Below are positions 1 through 9,443 of a stretch of 64,000 nucleotides of DNA, one piece after another. The stretch comes from Hydrogenophilales bacterium 16-64-40. GTDB taxonomy: Bacteria > Pseudomonadota > Gammaproteobacteria > Burkholderiales > Thiobacillaceae. The translations under genes and the position numbers were made by a program. Where the stretch lies: positions 81,685 to 145,684 of the forward strand of contig NCGX01000011.1 in assembly GCA_002256995.1 (NCBI GenBank), read 5' to 3'. Positions within the stretch are counted from its first letter, which is position 1, and each line of letters starts with the position of its first letter. The notes under the pieces are model-generated. The model saw only the letters and a list, made by a program, of their open reading frames with translations, made no database searches and was not told where the DNA came from.

Positions 1-519
1 GATTTGGCGCAATGTCGTTTCCAGCGTGGCGCGCGGCAACCGCCCCAGATGGCTCAGGGCGATACTGCCGTCGCGGTCGAGCACGACCGTATAGGGTAGC
101 GCCCCGCTTGGGTTGCCGAGCAGCCTGGCCAGGCTGTGCGCCGCCCCCTCGCCGATCAGGATCGGATAATTGACCGGCTGCTGCCGCAAAAACTGCGCGA
201 CATTGGCCGGGTTGTCGATGGCGATGCCGACGAACTCCACCCCGGCGGGCCGGAATTGGGTGCGCAGATCGGCAAAATCCGGCATTTCCTCGCGGCACGG
301 CGCGCACCAGCTGGCCCAGAAATTCAGCACCACCACCTGCCCGCGCCATTGCGACATCGGCTGCTGTTGTCCATCAAGATCCGGAAAACCGAGCTGCCAC
401 AGGGCGGCGAGGGCGGGCGCGTCTGGCGCTTGCGGCGCGTAGCGCGCCTGCGCCAGCCAGGCGCCGGCTGCCAGCGCTGCCAGCGCCAGGGGAAGGGCAT
501 AAAGCCATTTTCTTTGCAT
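1..519 (-). CDS. TlpA/ResA-like membrane-anchored thioredoxin (C-terminus cut by window edge)
   Basis: Thiol:disulfide oxidoreductase of the TlpA/ResA/CcsX group, expected to face the periplasm and reduce apocytochrome c cysteines before haem attachment. About 173 residues are visible. An uncleaved signal or anchor lies at residues 5-23 and the thioredoxin active site WCAPC at 71-75, followed by CREEMPDF as in TlpA proteins. The ATG at 519 is the first in-frame start after the upstream gene. It is the last visible gene of a minus-strand block with ccsB and resB, which supports a role in cytochrome c maturation. The C-terminus continues beyond base 1. Seen: fold motif and anchor. Inferred: apocytochrome as substrate. 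Confidence 0.9.
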   Translation of the reverse strand, partial: MQRKWLYALPLALAALAAGAWLAQARYAPQAPDAPALAALWQLGFPDLDGQQQPMSQWRGQVVVLNFWASWCAPCREEMPDFADLRTQFRPAGVEFVGIAIDNPANVAQFLRQQPVNYPILIGEGAAHSLARLLGNPSGALPYTVVLDRDGSIALSHLGRLPRATLETTLRQI

Positions 520-573
520 GGGGTTGCGCGCGCCATGACCGATCACCCCGCAGGGGGTGATCGTGGGGTTCGT

Positions 574-1713
574 TTACAGCGTGCCGTAGGAATGCAGGCC
601 CGACAAAAACATATTCACGCCGATGAAGGCGAAGGTGGTGACGAACAGGCCGACCACCGCCCACCACGCCAGCAGCGGGCCGCGCAGGCCCTTGACCAGA
701 CGGATGTGCAGCCAGGCTGCGTAGTTCAGCCACACGATCAGCGCCCAGGTTTCCTTCGGGTCCCACGACCAGTAGCCGCCCCAGGCTTCGGCGGCCCACA
801 TCGCGCCGAGAATGGTGGCGATGGTGAAGAAGCCAAAGCCGATCGCGATCGACTTGTACATCATGTCGTCGATCACCTCCGGCTTGGGCAGGCGGCTGGC
901 GAGAATGCCGCGACTGGCTAGCAGGTAGGCCACCCCGAGCATGGCGGCGATGGAGAAGCCGCCATAGCCGACGAAGTTGGCGGGCACGTGGATCTTCATC
1001 CACCAGGACTTGAGCGCGGGCACCAGCGGCTGGATTTCGTGCGCGCCGCGGTCAAAGGTGTACCAGAGAATGAAGCCGACCGCCGCCGAAATCACCAGCA
1101 GCACGAATGCACCCAGCTGCCGCGTCTGACAACGCGCTTCGTAGTACAGGTACATCATTGCGGTGATGAGGCTGAACAGCACGAACACTTCGTACAGGTT
1201 GGACACCGGGATATGGCCGACGTCGGCGCCGATCAGGTAGGACTCGTACCAGCGCACCATCAGGCCGATCCAGCCCATGGTCACCGCGGACCAGGTCAGC
1301 GCGCTGCCGGTTTTCAGCGTGAAGTCCGAACGCGCCAGCAGGCCCGCCCAGTAGGTCAGGGTCGCGAACCCGAACAGCGCGCACATCCACATGATGGCGG
1401 CCTGGCTGGAGATCAGGAATCTGAGCAAGAAGGCTTCCTCCATGCGTGCGAGGTTGCCGCTGTACTGGCTGATGGCGAACAGGCTGATCGCGCCGACCAC
1501 CAGAAACAACGGGCGGAACGGTTTCCAGAACCAGCCAGCCACCGCCAGTGAGGGAATCACCGCCAGCAGGATGGCTTTTTCATAGATGTCTATGTAGTCG
1601 GCGTATTGCGACAGGGCGAACAGGGCGCCCGCCGCGACGATGGCGGCGAACAGCCAGTCGAACCACGACAGGCGTTTCAATAGCGGGGCGGGTTGATTAA
1701 GGGCGAGTTCCAT
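574..1713 (-). CDS. ccsB: System II cytochrome c biogenesis protein CcsB/CcsA (ResC-like)
   Basis: Polytopic membrane protein of 379 residues that, with ResB, forms the system II cytochrome c synthase: it carries haem across the membrane and attaches it to CXXCH motifs. The signature tryptophan-rich WWD segment WGGYWSWDPKE is at residues 311-321, and several hydrophobic helices surround it. The N-terminal part (residues 18-110) is an extra hydrophobic region usual for betaproteobacterial CcsB. It starts 3 bp after the resB stop, so the two are almost certainly cotranscribed. Start ATG at 1713. Family assignment is firm; partner assignment follows from gene order. Confidence 0.95.
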   Translation of the reverse strand: MELALNQPAPLLKRLSWFDWLFAAIVAAGALFALSQYADYIDIYEKAILLAVIPSLAVAGWFWKPFRPLFLVVGAISLFAISQYSGNLARMEEAFLLRFLISSQAAIMWMCALFGFATLTYWAGLLARSDFTLKTGSALTWSAVTMGWIGLMVRWYESYLIGADVGHIPVSNLYEVFVLFSLITAMMYLYYEARCQTRQLGAFVLLVISAAVGFILWYTFDRGAHEIQPLVPALKSWWMKIHVPANFVGYGGFSIAAMLGVAYLLASRGILASRLPKPEVIDDMMYKSIAIGFGFFTIATILGAMWAAEAWGGYWSWDPKETWALIVWLNYAAWLHIRLVKGLRGPLLAWWAVVGLFVTTFAFIGVNMFLSGLHSYGTL

Positions 1714-1716
1714 AGT

Positions 1717-3762
1717 TTAAGCCTCCGGATTTTTCGCGGGCGCGGATGCCGATTGGGTCAGCGTATCCAGTGCCTGCGCGTGTTGGGTGAATTCTTTTTC
1801 AAAATCGATCGTCTGCTTGGCCGACGACATCGCCAGCAGCGCGTGGCCCGGCTTGATGCGCAGCCACACCCGACGTTCGCGAACATAAAGCATGAAGAAT
1901 ACGCCGAGCGTCAGCAAAAGCGAACCCAGATAGACCACGTTCTGACCGGGCGACCGGGTGAGCTGCAAGCCGCTGGCCTTGACCTCGTCATACGACATCA
2001 GCTGCAGATAGACCGGCGCACCATAGACGAACATGTCGCTGATGCTGTTGAGGGTGTCGCGCACCAGCCAGCCGGAAGCGTCGTCAGACAAGGGGGCGGG
2101 CAGACCGGCTTGCTGGTTGGCAAGTTGCAGCGCCTCGAACGCGGCGAGCTCGAGGATGCGCAAATAGGTGCCCACTGCCTTTTCGCGCTCGGCCTCGGGG
2201 ATGTTGTCCTCGATGAAACGCCCCAGTGACTGAAAGCCGCCTTCGGCAAACAGCGCCAGCATCTGGCTGGCGCTGAATTTCAGCTTGTCCTCGATTTCCG
2301 TGCCCCACGCCTCCTTCGGCAAGGCCTGACGGGCGAAGCGCGTGGCAATTTCGGGACGCAATTCCGCATTCAGCAGCGCACCGCGCAAGCGCATGAAGCT
2401 GTCGATCTCGCCCGCGGCATCGAGCGGCATGCGCAGGTAGCGGAAGGCCTCGTTGGGCGAATCGCGCACGCCCGACATCATGTACCAGCGGCCGTCGAGT
2501 TCCAGCGGCAGCATGTAGTTGGAGAACTCGCGCGCCTGGCCGCGCGCATCGCGCAGTTTGTACTGGAAGCTCGGGCCGACGTTGCGCAGGTGTCGGTTGT
2601 CGCTCACCGGGCTGCCGCCGAGCACGCTCATGGTGCTCTCGGTCTCGACGATGTCGCCGCCCATGTTTTCGATGTTGAACGGGCGGAAATCGATGAATTC
2701 GATCGTGTGCTCCCCTGCTTCGCTGGTTAGGGTGGCGTTTTGGTACACCGTCCCCTCGAGGGGGAAGGCGGAGGCCGTGGGGGCAAACAGATTCCAGCCG
2801 CGCAGCGTCAGGCGGGTGCCGCCGTCGGCAAAGCTTGCCTGATAGATGGCGACGCCATCGTGGATCAGCGGGTGGTTGACGGCAATCGTCGCCTCACGGA
2901 CTTTGTTGCCGGCGTGGTCGAACAGCTCGACGTCGCTTTCGAAGCTCTTCGGCTGGCCCGTCGTGTAGTGCTCGATGCGAAACTGCTTCAGCGCCACGGT
3001 GAAGGGCAGTTCCTGCACCAGATAGCCGTCGGCCACGTTGAGGAAGGCCACATCCGCGCTGGAGCCCTCGGGAATCTGCACGCTGCCGCGAAACGACGGA
3101 TTCGACGGCGTCAGGCGCGAAATCGCCGGCACCTGGCTTTGCGGGATGTCGCGCGTCTCGATCTTCTTGTAGCCCAGCACCTGCTGCGCCTTGAAGATCA
3201 GGTTGCCGTCCATCAGGCCGCCGATGCAGATGATCACGATCGCCGAATGCGCCAGAAAATAGCCGAGACGGTTCCAGCTGCCGGCCTTGGCGGCGAGCAG
3301 CACGCCGTCTTCGCGCGGCAGGTTTTTGACTTTGTAGCCCTGGCCTTCCAGATAGGCCTGCGCGCTGGCGGCCAGTGCCTCGGGCGCGTGCGCGGTGACG
3401 GCTTCGTGCCGGTGCTTGAACGCGTTGAGCGACTGCTCGCTGACGTGCTCGCGAAAGCTCTTCATCTCGCGCACGAAGTTGGGCGCGTTGCGCGTGATGC
3501 ACACGCTGGTGGAAACGACGAGGAAGGTCAGGATGACCAGAAACCAGGCGGCGTGATAGACGTCGTACAGCCCCAGCTTTTCAAACACCTCAAACCAGAA
3601 CGGGCCGAGCTGGATGATGTAGTTGGCGTAGGGTTCGGACTGCTTCAGCACCGTGCCAACAATCGATGCAATCGCGAGGATGGACAGCAGGCTGATGGCG
3701 AAACGCATCGAGCTCAGCAGTTCGAACAGGGATCTGCCGAAGGAGTGGGTAGCGGTATTCAT
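1717..3762 (-). CDS. resB: Cytochrome c biogenesis protein ResB (Ccs1)
   Basis: ResB/Ccs1 family membrane protein of about 681 residues, the second half of the system II haem lyase. Hydrophobic helices occur near the N-terminus ([19 protein letters not shown]), at about 80-100 and 165-185, with a long periplasmic domain and a last helix near the C-terminus ([19 protein letters not shown]). The ATG at 3762 is chosen over an upstream TTG at 3792 because the extra ten residues overlap the terminator region and are not family-like. It sits between cytochrome c4 upstream and ccsB downstream on the same strand. A hairpin terminator separates it from the cytochrome gene, so it probably has its own promoter in 3763-3796. 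Confidence 0.95.
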   Translation of the reverse strand: MNTATHSFGRSLFELLSSMRFAISLLSILAIASIVGTVLKQSEPYANYIIQLGPFWFEVFEKLGLYDVYHAAWFLVILTFLVVSTSVCITRNAPNFVREMKSFREHVSEQSLNAFKHRHEAVTAHAPEALAASAQAYLEGQGYKVKNLPREDGVLLAAKAGSWNRLGYFLAHSAIVIICIGGLMDGNLIFKAQQVLGYKKIETRDIPQSQVPAISRLTPSNPSFRGSVQIPEGSSADVAFLNVADGYLVQELPFTVALKQFRIEHYTTGQPKSFESDVELFDHAGNKVREATIAVNHPLIHDGVAIYQASFADGGTRLTLRGWNLFAPTASAFPLEGTVYQNATLTSEAGEHTIEFIDFRPFNIENMGGDIVETESTMSVLGGSPVSDNRHLRNVGPSFQYKLRDARGQAREFSNYMLPLELDGRWYMMSGVRDSPNEAFRYLRMPLDAAGEIDSFMRLRGALLNAELRPEIATRFARQALPKEAWGTEIEDKLKFSASQMLALFAEGGFQSLGRFIEDNIPEAEREKAVGTYLRILELAAFEALQLANQQAGLPAPLSDDASGWLVRDTLNSISDMFVYGAPVYLQLMSYDEVKASGLQLTRSPGQNVVYLGSLLLTLGVFFMLYVRERRVWLRIKPGHALLAMSSAKQTIDFEKEFTQHAQALDTLTQSASAPAKNPEA

Positions 3763-3796
3763 TGTTGGCGGCAAAAACCCTGTTGGTGACAAGTAA

Positions 3797-3820
3797 AAAG
3801 GGTGACTTGCGTCACCCTTT
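3797..3820 (-). terminator. Rho-independent terminator of the cytochrome c4 gene
   Basis: Perfect 10-bp stem (AAAGGGTGAC / GTCACCCTTT) with a 4-base loop, followed on the minus strand by further T residues. It lies downstream of the minus-strand cytochrome c4 stop at 3960 and just upstream of resB. Confidence 0.8.
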
Positions 3821-3845
3821 CATCGACTCAGGAACGGCCAATAAG

Positions 3846-3923
3846 TTTACCCGCAAGGGGCAGTCCGTGGCTGTAAAGACGCTAAAGCGCCAACCTCCAC
3901 GCACAACCCGCAAGGGGCAGGAC
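3846..3923. repeat. Short direct repeat between cytochrome c4 gene and terminator
   Basis: The 15-mer ACCCGCAAGGGGCAG occurs twice about 58 bp apart in the untranslated region after the cytochrome c4 gene. No coding sequence explains it. It may be two copies of a short dispersed element; only these two copies were noticed. Confidence 0.5.
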
Positions 3924-3959
3924 GCCGCTCCAACAAACAGCGCCGGCGCCCATCCTGCT

Positions 3960-4586
3960 TTAGCGCAAGCCCTGAATGTAAGCCGAGACCGCCTTCATGT
4001 CTGCATCCGTCATCTTGGAGGCGATGCTGCGCATCATCTTGGCCCCGTCGTTGGCGCGCGTCTCGACCCGGAAGGCGTTCAGCTGGGTATAGATGTAGTC
4101 GCCATGCTGGCCGGACAGACGCGGGAACTGGGTGGGAATGCCCTGGCCTTGCGCGCCATGGCAGGACGCGCACGCCGGCACGCCGGCACCCTGAACCCCG
4201 CCGTGAAAGATCTTCCTGCCGAGCAGCGCCAGTTCCTGGTCCTTGGCGGTGCCGGGCTTGGGCTTCTGGGCGCTGTAATACGCGGCCAGATTCAGCATGT
4301 CCTGCGGGCTCAGCTTGGCAACGATGCCCGCCATGATCGGGTTCTTGCGCGCCCCCGACTTAAAGTCGTTGAGCTGCTTGTTGATGTATTCCGCATTGAG
4401 ACCGGCCAGCTTGGGGTTGGCCGCAGCAGCGCTGTTGCCGTCCACCGCGTGGCACGCCGCGCAAACCTGGGTGACGATGCTTTCTGCCGCCTTGGGGTCG
4501 CCTTTGCTGGCCGGGCCAGCGGCGGGGGTAATGGCAAAAGCGGATGTGGCGGCCAGAGCGGCAACCAGAGAGACGACGAGTTTCAT
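3960..4586 (-). CDS. Dihaem cytochrome c4
   Basis: Periplasmic dihaem cytochrome of 208 residues. A signal peptide (about residues 1-19, ending AFA) is followed by two class I cytochrome domains, each with one haem-binding motif: CAACH at about 41-45 and CASCH at about 138-142. The size and two-domain layout match cytochrome c4, an electron donor to terminal oxidases in betaproteobacteria. The ATG at 4586 is chosen because AGGAG lies 8 bases upstream; a TTG one codon earlier is less likely. It is divergent from engB, a very common pairing in betaproteobacteria, and precedes resB/ccsB, the machinery that would mature it. Confidence 0.95.
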   Translation of the reverse strand: MKLVVSLVAALAATSAFAITPAAGPASKGDPKAAESIVTQVCAACHAVDGNSAAAANPKLAGLNAEYINKQLNDFKSGARKNPIMAGIVAKLSPQDMLNLAAYYSAQKPKPGTAKDQELALLGRKIFHGGVQGAGVPACASCHGAQGQGIPTQFPRLSGQHGDYIYTQLNAFRVETRANDGAKMMRSIASKMTDADMKAVSAYIQGLR

Positions 4587-4643
4587 CAAAAGCTCCTGAA
4601 GCTTGCAAAACTTGGGAAAACGGGTAGTTTAGCGGTAACTAAT

Positions 4644-5270
4644 ATGACTGCCAAGCCCGTGCTCAATCGCGCCCAATTCCATACCTCGGTCGCCCAGCTG
4701 CGCGACTTGCCCTACAGCCGTGCCGAAGTTGCGTTTGCCGGCCGTTCCAACGCCGGGAAATCGAGCGCACTCAACCTGTTGACGCGTAAGAACCGCCTGG
4801 CATACACCTCCAAAACCCCCGGCCGCACGCAGCTTATCAATTTTTTCGAAGTGGCTGCCGACACCTATCTGGTCGACCTGCCCGGCTACGGCTACGCAAA
4901 AGTGCCGGCAGCGGTGAAGGCGAAATGGGAGGGCCTGCTGGCGCGTTACCTGCAGGAGCGCGAGGCGCTGGTCGGGATGGTGCTGATCATGGATGCGCGC
5001 CATCCGCTCACCCCGCTCGATTGGCAAATGCTCAACTGGTTCACCCCCACCGGCAAGCAGGTGCACATCCTGCTGTCGAAAGCCGACAAGCTGTCCAACA
5101 GCGAAAAGACCCTCACCCTGCGGCGCGTCGAACAGGAACTGGCCGCGCTGGGCAACGTCACGGTGCAGCTGTTTTCCAGCTTGTCGCGCCACGGCGTCGA
5201 GCAAGCGGCGGCGGTGGTTGAAGGTTGGCTCGCCCCGGTCCCGCAGGCGGCTGAGCCGGCGGCCGAATAA
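4644..5270 (+). CDS. engB: Ribosome biogenesis GTP-binding protein EngB (YsxC/YihA)
   Basis: Small essential GTPase of 208 residues that acts in large ribosomal subunit assembly. Visible motifs: G1 GRSNAGKSS near residue 31, G2 threonine in KTPGRT, G3 DLPGYG near 76, G4 SKAD near 143, and an SSL-type G5. The reading frame is open far upstream, but the conserved N-terminus begins at the ATG at 4644, in the 57-bp gap shared with the divergent cytochrome c4 gene. Length is normal for the family (about 195-215). Confidence 0.96.
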   Translation: MTAKPVLNRAQFHTSVAQLRDLPYSRAEVAFAGRSNAGKSSALNLLTRKNRLAYTSKTPGRTQLINFFEVAADTYLVDLPGYGYAKVPAAVKAKWEGLLARYLQEREALVGMVLIMDARHPLTPLDWQMLNWFTPTGKQVHILLSKADKLSNSEKTLTLRRVEQELAALGNVTVQLFSSLSRHGVEQAAAVVEGWLAPVPQAAEPAAE

Positions 5271-5293
5271 CGGGCTGGCCCGCACAATAAAAA

Positions 5294-5321
5294 AGCCCCG
5301 ACCAAGGGAGGGGCCGGGGCT
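5294..5321. terminator. Stem-loop downstream of engB
   Basis: Inverted repeat AGCCCCG / CGGGGCT with an A tract on its left side. On the plus strand no T run follows, so as an intrinsic terminator it reads better on the minus strand, where no gene is present; it could still end engB transcription or be the first hairpin of the hemB leader. Confidence 0.5.
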
Positions 5322-5326
5322 GAAAA

Positions 5327-5406
5327 ATGCCTTAAGGGGATTAAGGCATCCCGCTCAGGGAGGAGAAGCGGGAGACGATACGAGACCGTCTGCTACTACA
5401 GAGTAG
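5327..5406 (+). other. Hairpin-rich leader upstream of hemB
   Basis: Three consecutive inverted repeats lie between engB and hemB: ATGCCTTAA/TTAAGGCAT (5327-5335 with 5341-5349), AGACG/CGTCT (5373-5377 with 5387-5391) and CTACT/AGTAG (5393-5397 with 5402-5406). There is no long T tract. They could form a structured 5' leader for hemB. I do not recognise a known riboswitch class. Confidence 0.4.
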
Positions 5407-6471
<1,065 letters not shown>

Positions 6472-6545
6472 TATTCCGCCCATTGTGTCGATAGAATAAG
6501 CTCACTCTTCGCATCCGCTGCACGCGCGAAGGCCAGGAGAATAAG

Positions 6546-7331
6546 ATGGCAAGCATCCTCAAAAGTCTGTTTGCAAACCGCCAGCCGTTGCCCGCTGACG
6601 ATTTCGACAAAACCATTGTGAATATCCCGAGCCCTTACCAGCTACGGGATCTTTGCCCCGTCATGCGCGACGCCCCGGACTCGAACGAGGAAAACCTGGG
6701 CAGGCAGCAGCAGTTCAAAATCCGCCTCGCGCATTCCGACGCATCCCGCAGCGCCGCCACCATGCTGGTACAGCAACGCTATGCCTGGCGCGGCTACAAG
6801 GCGGGCGAAATCAAGAAACAGCCCAACCGGATCACCCTGGTGGCGTATCTGGCCGATCAAATTGTCGGCAGCCTGAACATCGGATACGACTCGCCAGAAG
6901 GCTTGAGCGCAGACGAACGCTACAAGGAAGAAATGGATGCCCTGCGCGCCCAGGGGCTGAATGTCGGCGAAATCACCAAGCTGGCCATCGATGAAAATGC
7001 CGGCAGCAAGCAGGTGCTGGCCGGCATGATCAACATTGCCTATCTGTATGGGCTGATTCACGGCATCACCGACGCCGTAATCGAAGTCACCCCCCGCCAC
7101 AAGCCCTTCTACCAGCGCATGCTCGACTTCCGGCAGATCGGCGACGAACGTTTCTATGCAGCGTCCAATACCAATGTCGTGCTCATGCATATCAAGCTGG
7201 CGCACATTGGCGAGCGCATCGAAGCGGTGGGCGGCAAGGGGTCGGGTACTGGCGACCGCAGCATCTACCCGTATTTTTTTGATCCGAATGACCAGCAGGG
7301 CATCATGCAACGCTTGAAGGGCGGCAGCTGA
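6546..7331 (+). CDS. FeeM-like N-acyl amino acid synthase (GNAT-fold acyltransferase)
   Basis: Protein of 261 residues resembling the FeeM family, GNAT-fold enzymes related to acyl-homoserine lactone synthases that move a fatty acyl group from acyl carrier protein to an amino acid. Family-like segments are LVAYLADQIVGSLNIGYDSP (about 95-114), GEITKLAIDENAGSKQVLA (about 140-158) and RHKPFYQRMLDF (about 184-195). No signal peptide, so it is cytoplasmic. AGGAG stands 7 bases before the ATG. It is followed after 3 bp by a ThiF-like gene, so the pair forms one unit. A related acyltransferase family is known to co-occur with PEP-CTERM/exosortase systems. The amino acid and acyl substrates are unknown. 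Confidence 0.75.
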   Translation: MASILKSLFANRQPLPADDFDKTIVNIPSPYQLRDLCPVMRDAPDSNEENLGRQQQFKIRLAHSDASRSAATMLVQQRYAWRGYKAGEIKKQPNRITLVAYLADQIVGSLNIGYDSPEGLSADERYKEEMDALRAQGLNVGEITKLAIDENAGSKQVLAGMINIAYLYGLIHGITDAVIEVTPRHKPFYQRMLDFRQIGDERFYAASNTNVVLMHIKLAHIGERIEAVGGKGSGTGDRSIYPYFFDPNDQQGIMQRLKGGS

Positions 7332-7334
7332 TTC

Positions 7335-8195
7335 ATGTTTGATTATGATGAAGCGTTTTCCCGCAACCTTGGCTGGCTGACCCCGCAGGAACAGCAGCGC
7401 CTGCGGGGCGCGCGCGTCGCCGTGGCCGGCATGGGCGGCGTCGGCGGGGTGCATGTGCAGGGCCTGGCGCGGCTCGGTGTCGGCGCGCTCAACCTGACCG
7501 ATTTCGACAGCTTCGAGGTCGCCAACTTCAACCGCCAGGCGGGCGCTGCGATGTCCACCATCGGCCAGCCCAAGGTCGAGGTCATGCGCAGCTTTGCGCT
7601 CGACGTCAACCCGGAAACCGACGTTCGCGTTTTTCCAAACGGTCTCGACGAACATAACCTGTCCGACTATCTGGACGGGGTCGACCTGTTGATCGACGCC
7701 ATCGACTTCTTCGCCAACGGCCTGCGGCCTGCGCTCTACTGCGCGGCACGCGAGCGCGGCATCCCCGTCGTCTGCTCGGCCCCCCTCGGCGCAGGTGCCT
7801 CGTTGATCTGCTTTAAGTCCGACGGCATGAGCTTCGACGATTACTTCGGCTTCGCCGGCTGCGACGACCTCACCATGGCCGTGCGTTTCATGGTCGGCAT
7901 GTCGCCGCGCCTGCCGCAGCGCCATTACCTGGCTTATCCGGAAATCGTCGATTTCGTGAAGCGCCGCGTGCCTTCGCTGGGAATGGCATGTCAATTCGCT
8001 GCAGGCATGGCGGTCACCGCCACCATGAAACTGCTGCTGCAACGCGGCGGGGTCAAGGGCGCGCCGCACACCGAGCAGTTCGACGCCTATCTGGGGCGCC
8101 ACTATCGCTGCTGGCGGCCGGGCGGCTACCGCAACCCCCTGCAGAAGCTGGCCGAGGGCATCGTCGTGTCCCGGCTCAAGATCGACCGGGCCTGA
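7335..8195 (+). CDS. ThiF/MoeB/HesA (E1-like) family adenylyltransferase
   Basis: E1-like protein of 286 residues. The nucleotide-binding loop AGMGGVGG is near residue 33, followed by an acidic strand end (LTDFDSFEVANFNRQ) with the conserved asparagine-arginine-glutamine, a lysine in GQPKVEVM, and an aspartate in DAIDFF, so the ATP-binding and adenylating residues look intact. No CXXC zinc pair is evident and no catalytic cysteine is obvious; no ubiquitin-like partner is encoded nearby. It is 3 bp downstream of the FeeM-like gene, suggesting the acylated product may be its substrate or that both modify the same molecule. That functional link is inference. Confidence 0.8.
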   Translation: MFDYDEAFSRNLGWLTPQEQQRLRGARVAVAGMGGVGGVHVQGLARLGVGALNLTDFDSFEVANFNRQAGAAMSTIGQPKVEVMRSFALDVNPETDVRVFPNGLDEHNLSDYLDGVDLLIDAIDFFANGLRPALYCAARERGIPVVCSAPLGAGASLICFKSDGMSFDDYFGFAGCDDLTMAVRFMVGMSPRLPQRHYLAYPEIVDFVKRRVPSLGMACQFAAGMAVTATMKLLLQRGGVKGAPHTEQFDAYLGRHYRCWRPGGYRNPLQKLAEGIVVSRLKIDRA

Positions 8196-8234
8196 CGCCG
8201 CTCTGATCCAGGAGCCCCACGCCGCAAACGGGCA

Positions 8235-8268
8235 TAAAAAAACCGCGCATTGCTGCGCGGTTTTTTTT
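8235..8268. terminator. Bidirectional rho-independent terminator
   Basis: Stem ACCGCGCA / TGCGCGGT with a 4-base loop, flanked by an A7 tract on the left and a T8 tract on the right. It works for both convergent units: the ThiF-like gene on the plus strand and the PEP-CTERM gene on the minus strand. Confidence 0.92.
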
Positions 8269-8285
8269 GCCAGCCAGCCTTGGAA

Positions 8286-9167
8286 TCAGGCGACTTTTTT
8301 GTTGCGGCGAGCCAGACCGAGGCCAACCAAGCCCAGGCCCAGGAGGGCGAGGGTGGCGGGTTCGGGAACCCGGTTGAATTCCACGCTGCCGTTCAGGGTA
8401 TTGGAACGCGAAGCAGTGCCGTCTAAGAACGAGACCGTCGGGATGTCTTGCGGATCGACGTTGGTGTCGACGCGGGCAGCAATTTCGATACCGGGGATCG
8501 GTTGGCCTGCGAGCCACAGGTCGTACCAGCTGGTGCCGTCGGCGAAGAAGAACATGCTTTGGGCTATCGGATCCGCCCCAGTGAAGTCGACCGCGGAGTT
8601 GAGCACGAAATTGCCAATGGTGCCGCTGCTGGACAGTACTTCCAGGTTCATGACCAGCACCGAACTGGTGGGGTCACCGTTCGCGTCGAGCACATCGTAG
8701 TAGACCTGGATCAGGTTGTCGCCGTCCACCACGCCATCACCGTACAAGGCGCCAATGCCCTGGGAGCCAGGCGTCGAGTTGTCGACAATAGCCACCACGC
8801 CATTGATGCTGTAGTCGAAAGAAAGCTGCCAATTGATACCAAGCAATTCGGTATTGCCGGAGCCGGTCCAGCTGCTACCATCTGATTTCAGCAAATTGGT
8901 GATGTTTCCGCTCCCGGTGTCGATCACCGTATCCCTCAAAAGCGGATTCGGATTTACGTTAACAAAGGTATTAGCGTTGGCGCCATCGTAAGAACCATCC
9001 ACATCCGTGTAGGTGGAAAGAGCTGACCAGTTGGCTTGGAGCTGGTAGGAGACGGCCGTTGTGTTGTCAACAGCGCCATCTGGAACAACTAGGTAGAACG
9101 GTTCGGCGTTGGCGGCCAGCGACAGAACGGCGGCTGCGACCAAAGTGGAAATTTGTGTCAGCTTCAT
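8286..9167 (-). CDS. PEP-CTERM sorting domain protein, function unknown
   Basis: Secreted protein of 293 residues. Sec signal peptide at residues 1-21 (ending ANA), a body rich in Asp, Asn, Ser and Thr without a recognised domain, and a C-terminal PEP-CTERM tail: VPEP, a hydrophobic helix (ATLALLGLGLVGLGLA) and a basic end RRNKK. Such tails are recognised by the exosortase XrtA, which cleaves and anchors cargo at the envelope, often linked to exopolysaccharide. The ATG at 9167 has AAGGAG 7 bases upstream. A strong sigma-54 promoter match lies at 9223-9238, fitting control by the PrsK/PrsR pair nearby. Low cysteine content. The exosortase gene itself is not in this window. Confidence 0.92.
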   Translation of the reverse strand: MKLTQISTLVAAAVLSLAANAEPFYLVVPDGAVDNTTAVSYQLQANWSALSTYTDVDGSYDGANANTFVNVNPNPLLRDTVIDTGSGNITNLLKSDGSSWTGSGNTELLGINWQLSFDYSINGVVAIVDNSTPGSQGIGALYGDGVVDGDNLIQVYYDVLDANGDPTSSVLVMNLEVLSSSGTIGNFVLNSAVDFTGADPIAQSMFFFADGTSWYDLWLAGQPIPGIEIAARVDTNVDPQDIPTVSFLDGTASRSNTLNGSVEFNRVPEPATLALLGLGLVGLGLARRNKKVA

Positions 9168-9222
9168 TTCGGTACTCCTTGAGAGGTTAGGCGGTAGGGT
9201 TTGTTCAACCTGCCTTTCATAA

Positions 9223-9238
9223 AGCACGCACCATGCCA
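9223..9238 (-). promoter_or_regulatory. Sigma-54 (RpoN) promoter of the PEP-CTERM gene
   Basis: On the minus strand the sequence is TGGCAT-GGTGC-GTGCT, matching the -24/-12 consensus TGGCAC-N5-TTGCW with the correct GG-to-GC spacing. It lies about 56 bases before the ATG at 9167, leaving a leader of roughly 45 bases. PrsR, encoded at 15322-16674, carries the GAFTGA sigma-54 contact motif. Confidence 0.7.
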
Positions 9239-9330
9239 GCGCAATAAAATTATATATAAAACAATTGGTTGTCTGTTTATCTTGAGTCGAACAAGGGGGC
9301 GAGTGTAAAGAATCCCGACACACGATTGGG

Positions 9331-9359
9331 GCGAATGCCCGGCTCAGCCAGGCATTCGC
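9331..9359. terminator. Inverted repeat after the first prsT gene
   Basis: Perfect 9-bp inverted repeat GCGAATGCC / GGCATTCGC with an 11-base loop, about 85 bp downstream of the minus-strand prsT stop. No T tract follows, so it is only a possible terminator. The rest of 9240-9443 shows no gene; an AT-rich patch TTATATATAA is at 9250-9259. Confidence 0.4.
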
Positions 9360-9443
9360 GGGGCAAGTGCGTGGAAGGGCACGGTTTGCCTTGCATTTGG
9401 CGGGGCAGACGTGCGTCGGATTTTTGTACAGACTGGCATCGGC

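Noticed and set aside
3762-4643. N-terminal extension of engB
   Set aside because: The frame is open but crosses the cytochrome c4 gene antisense and lacks homology before the ATG at 4644.
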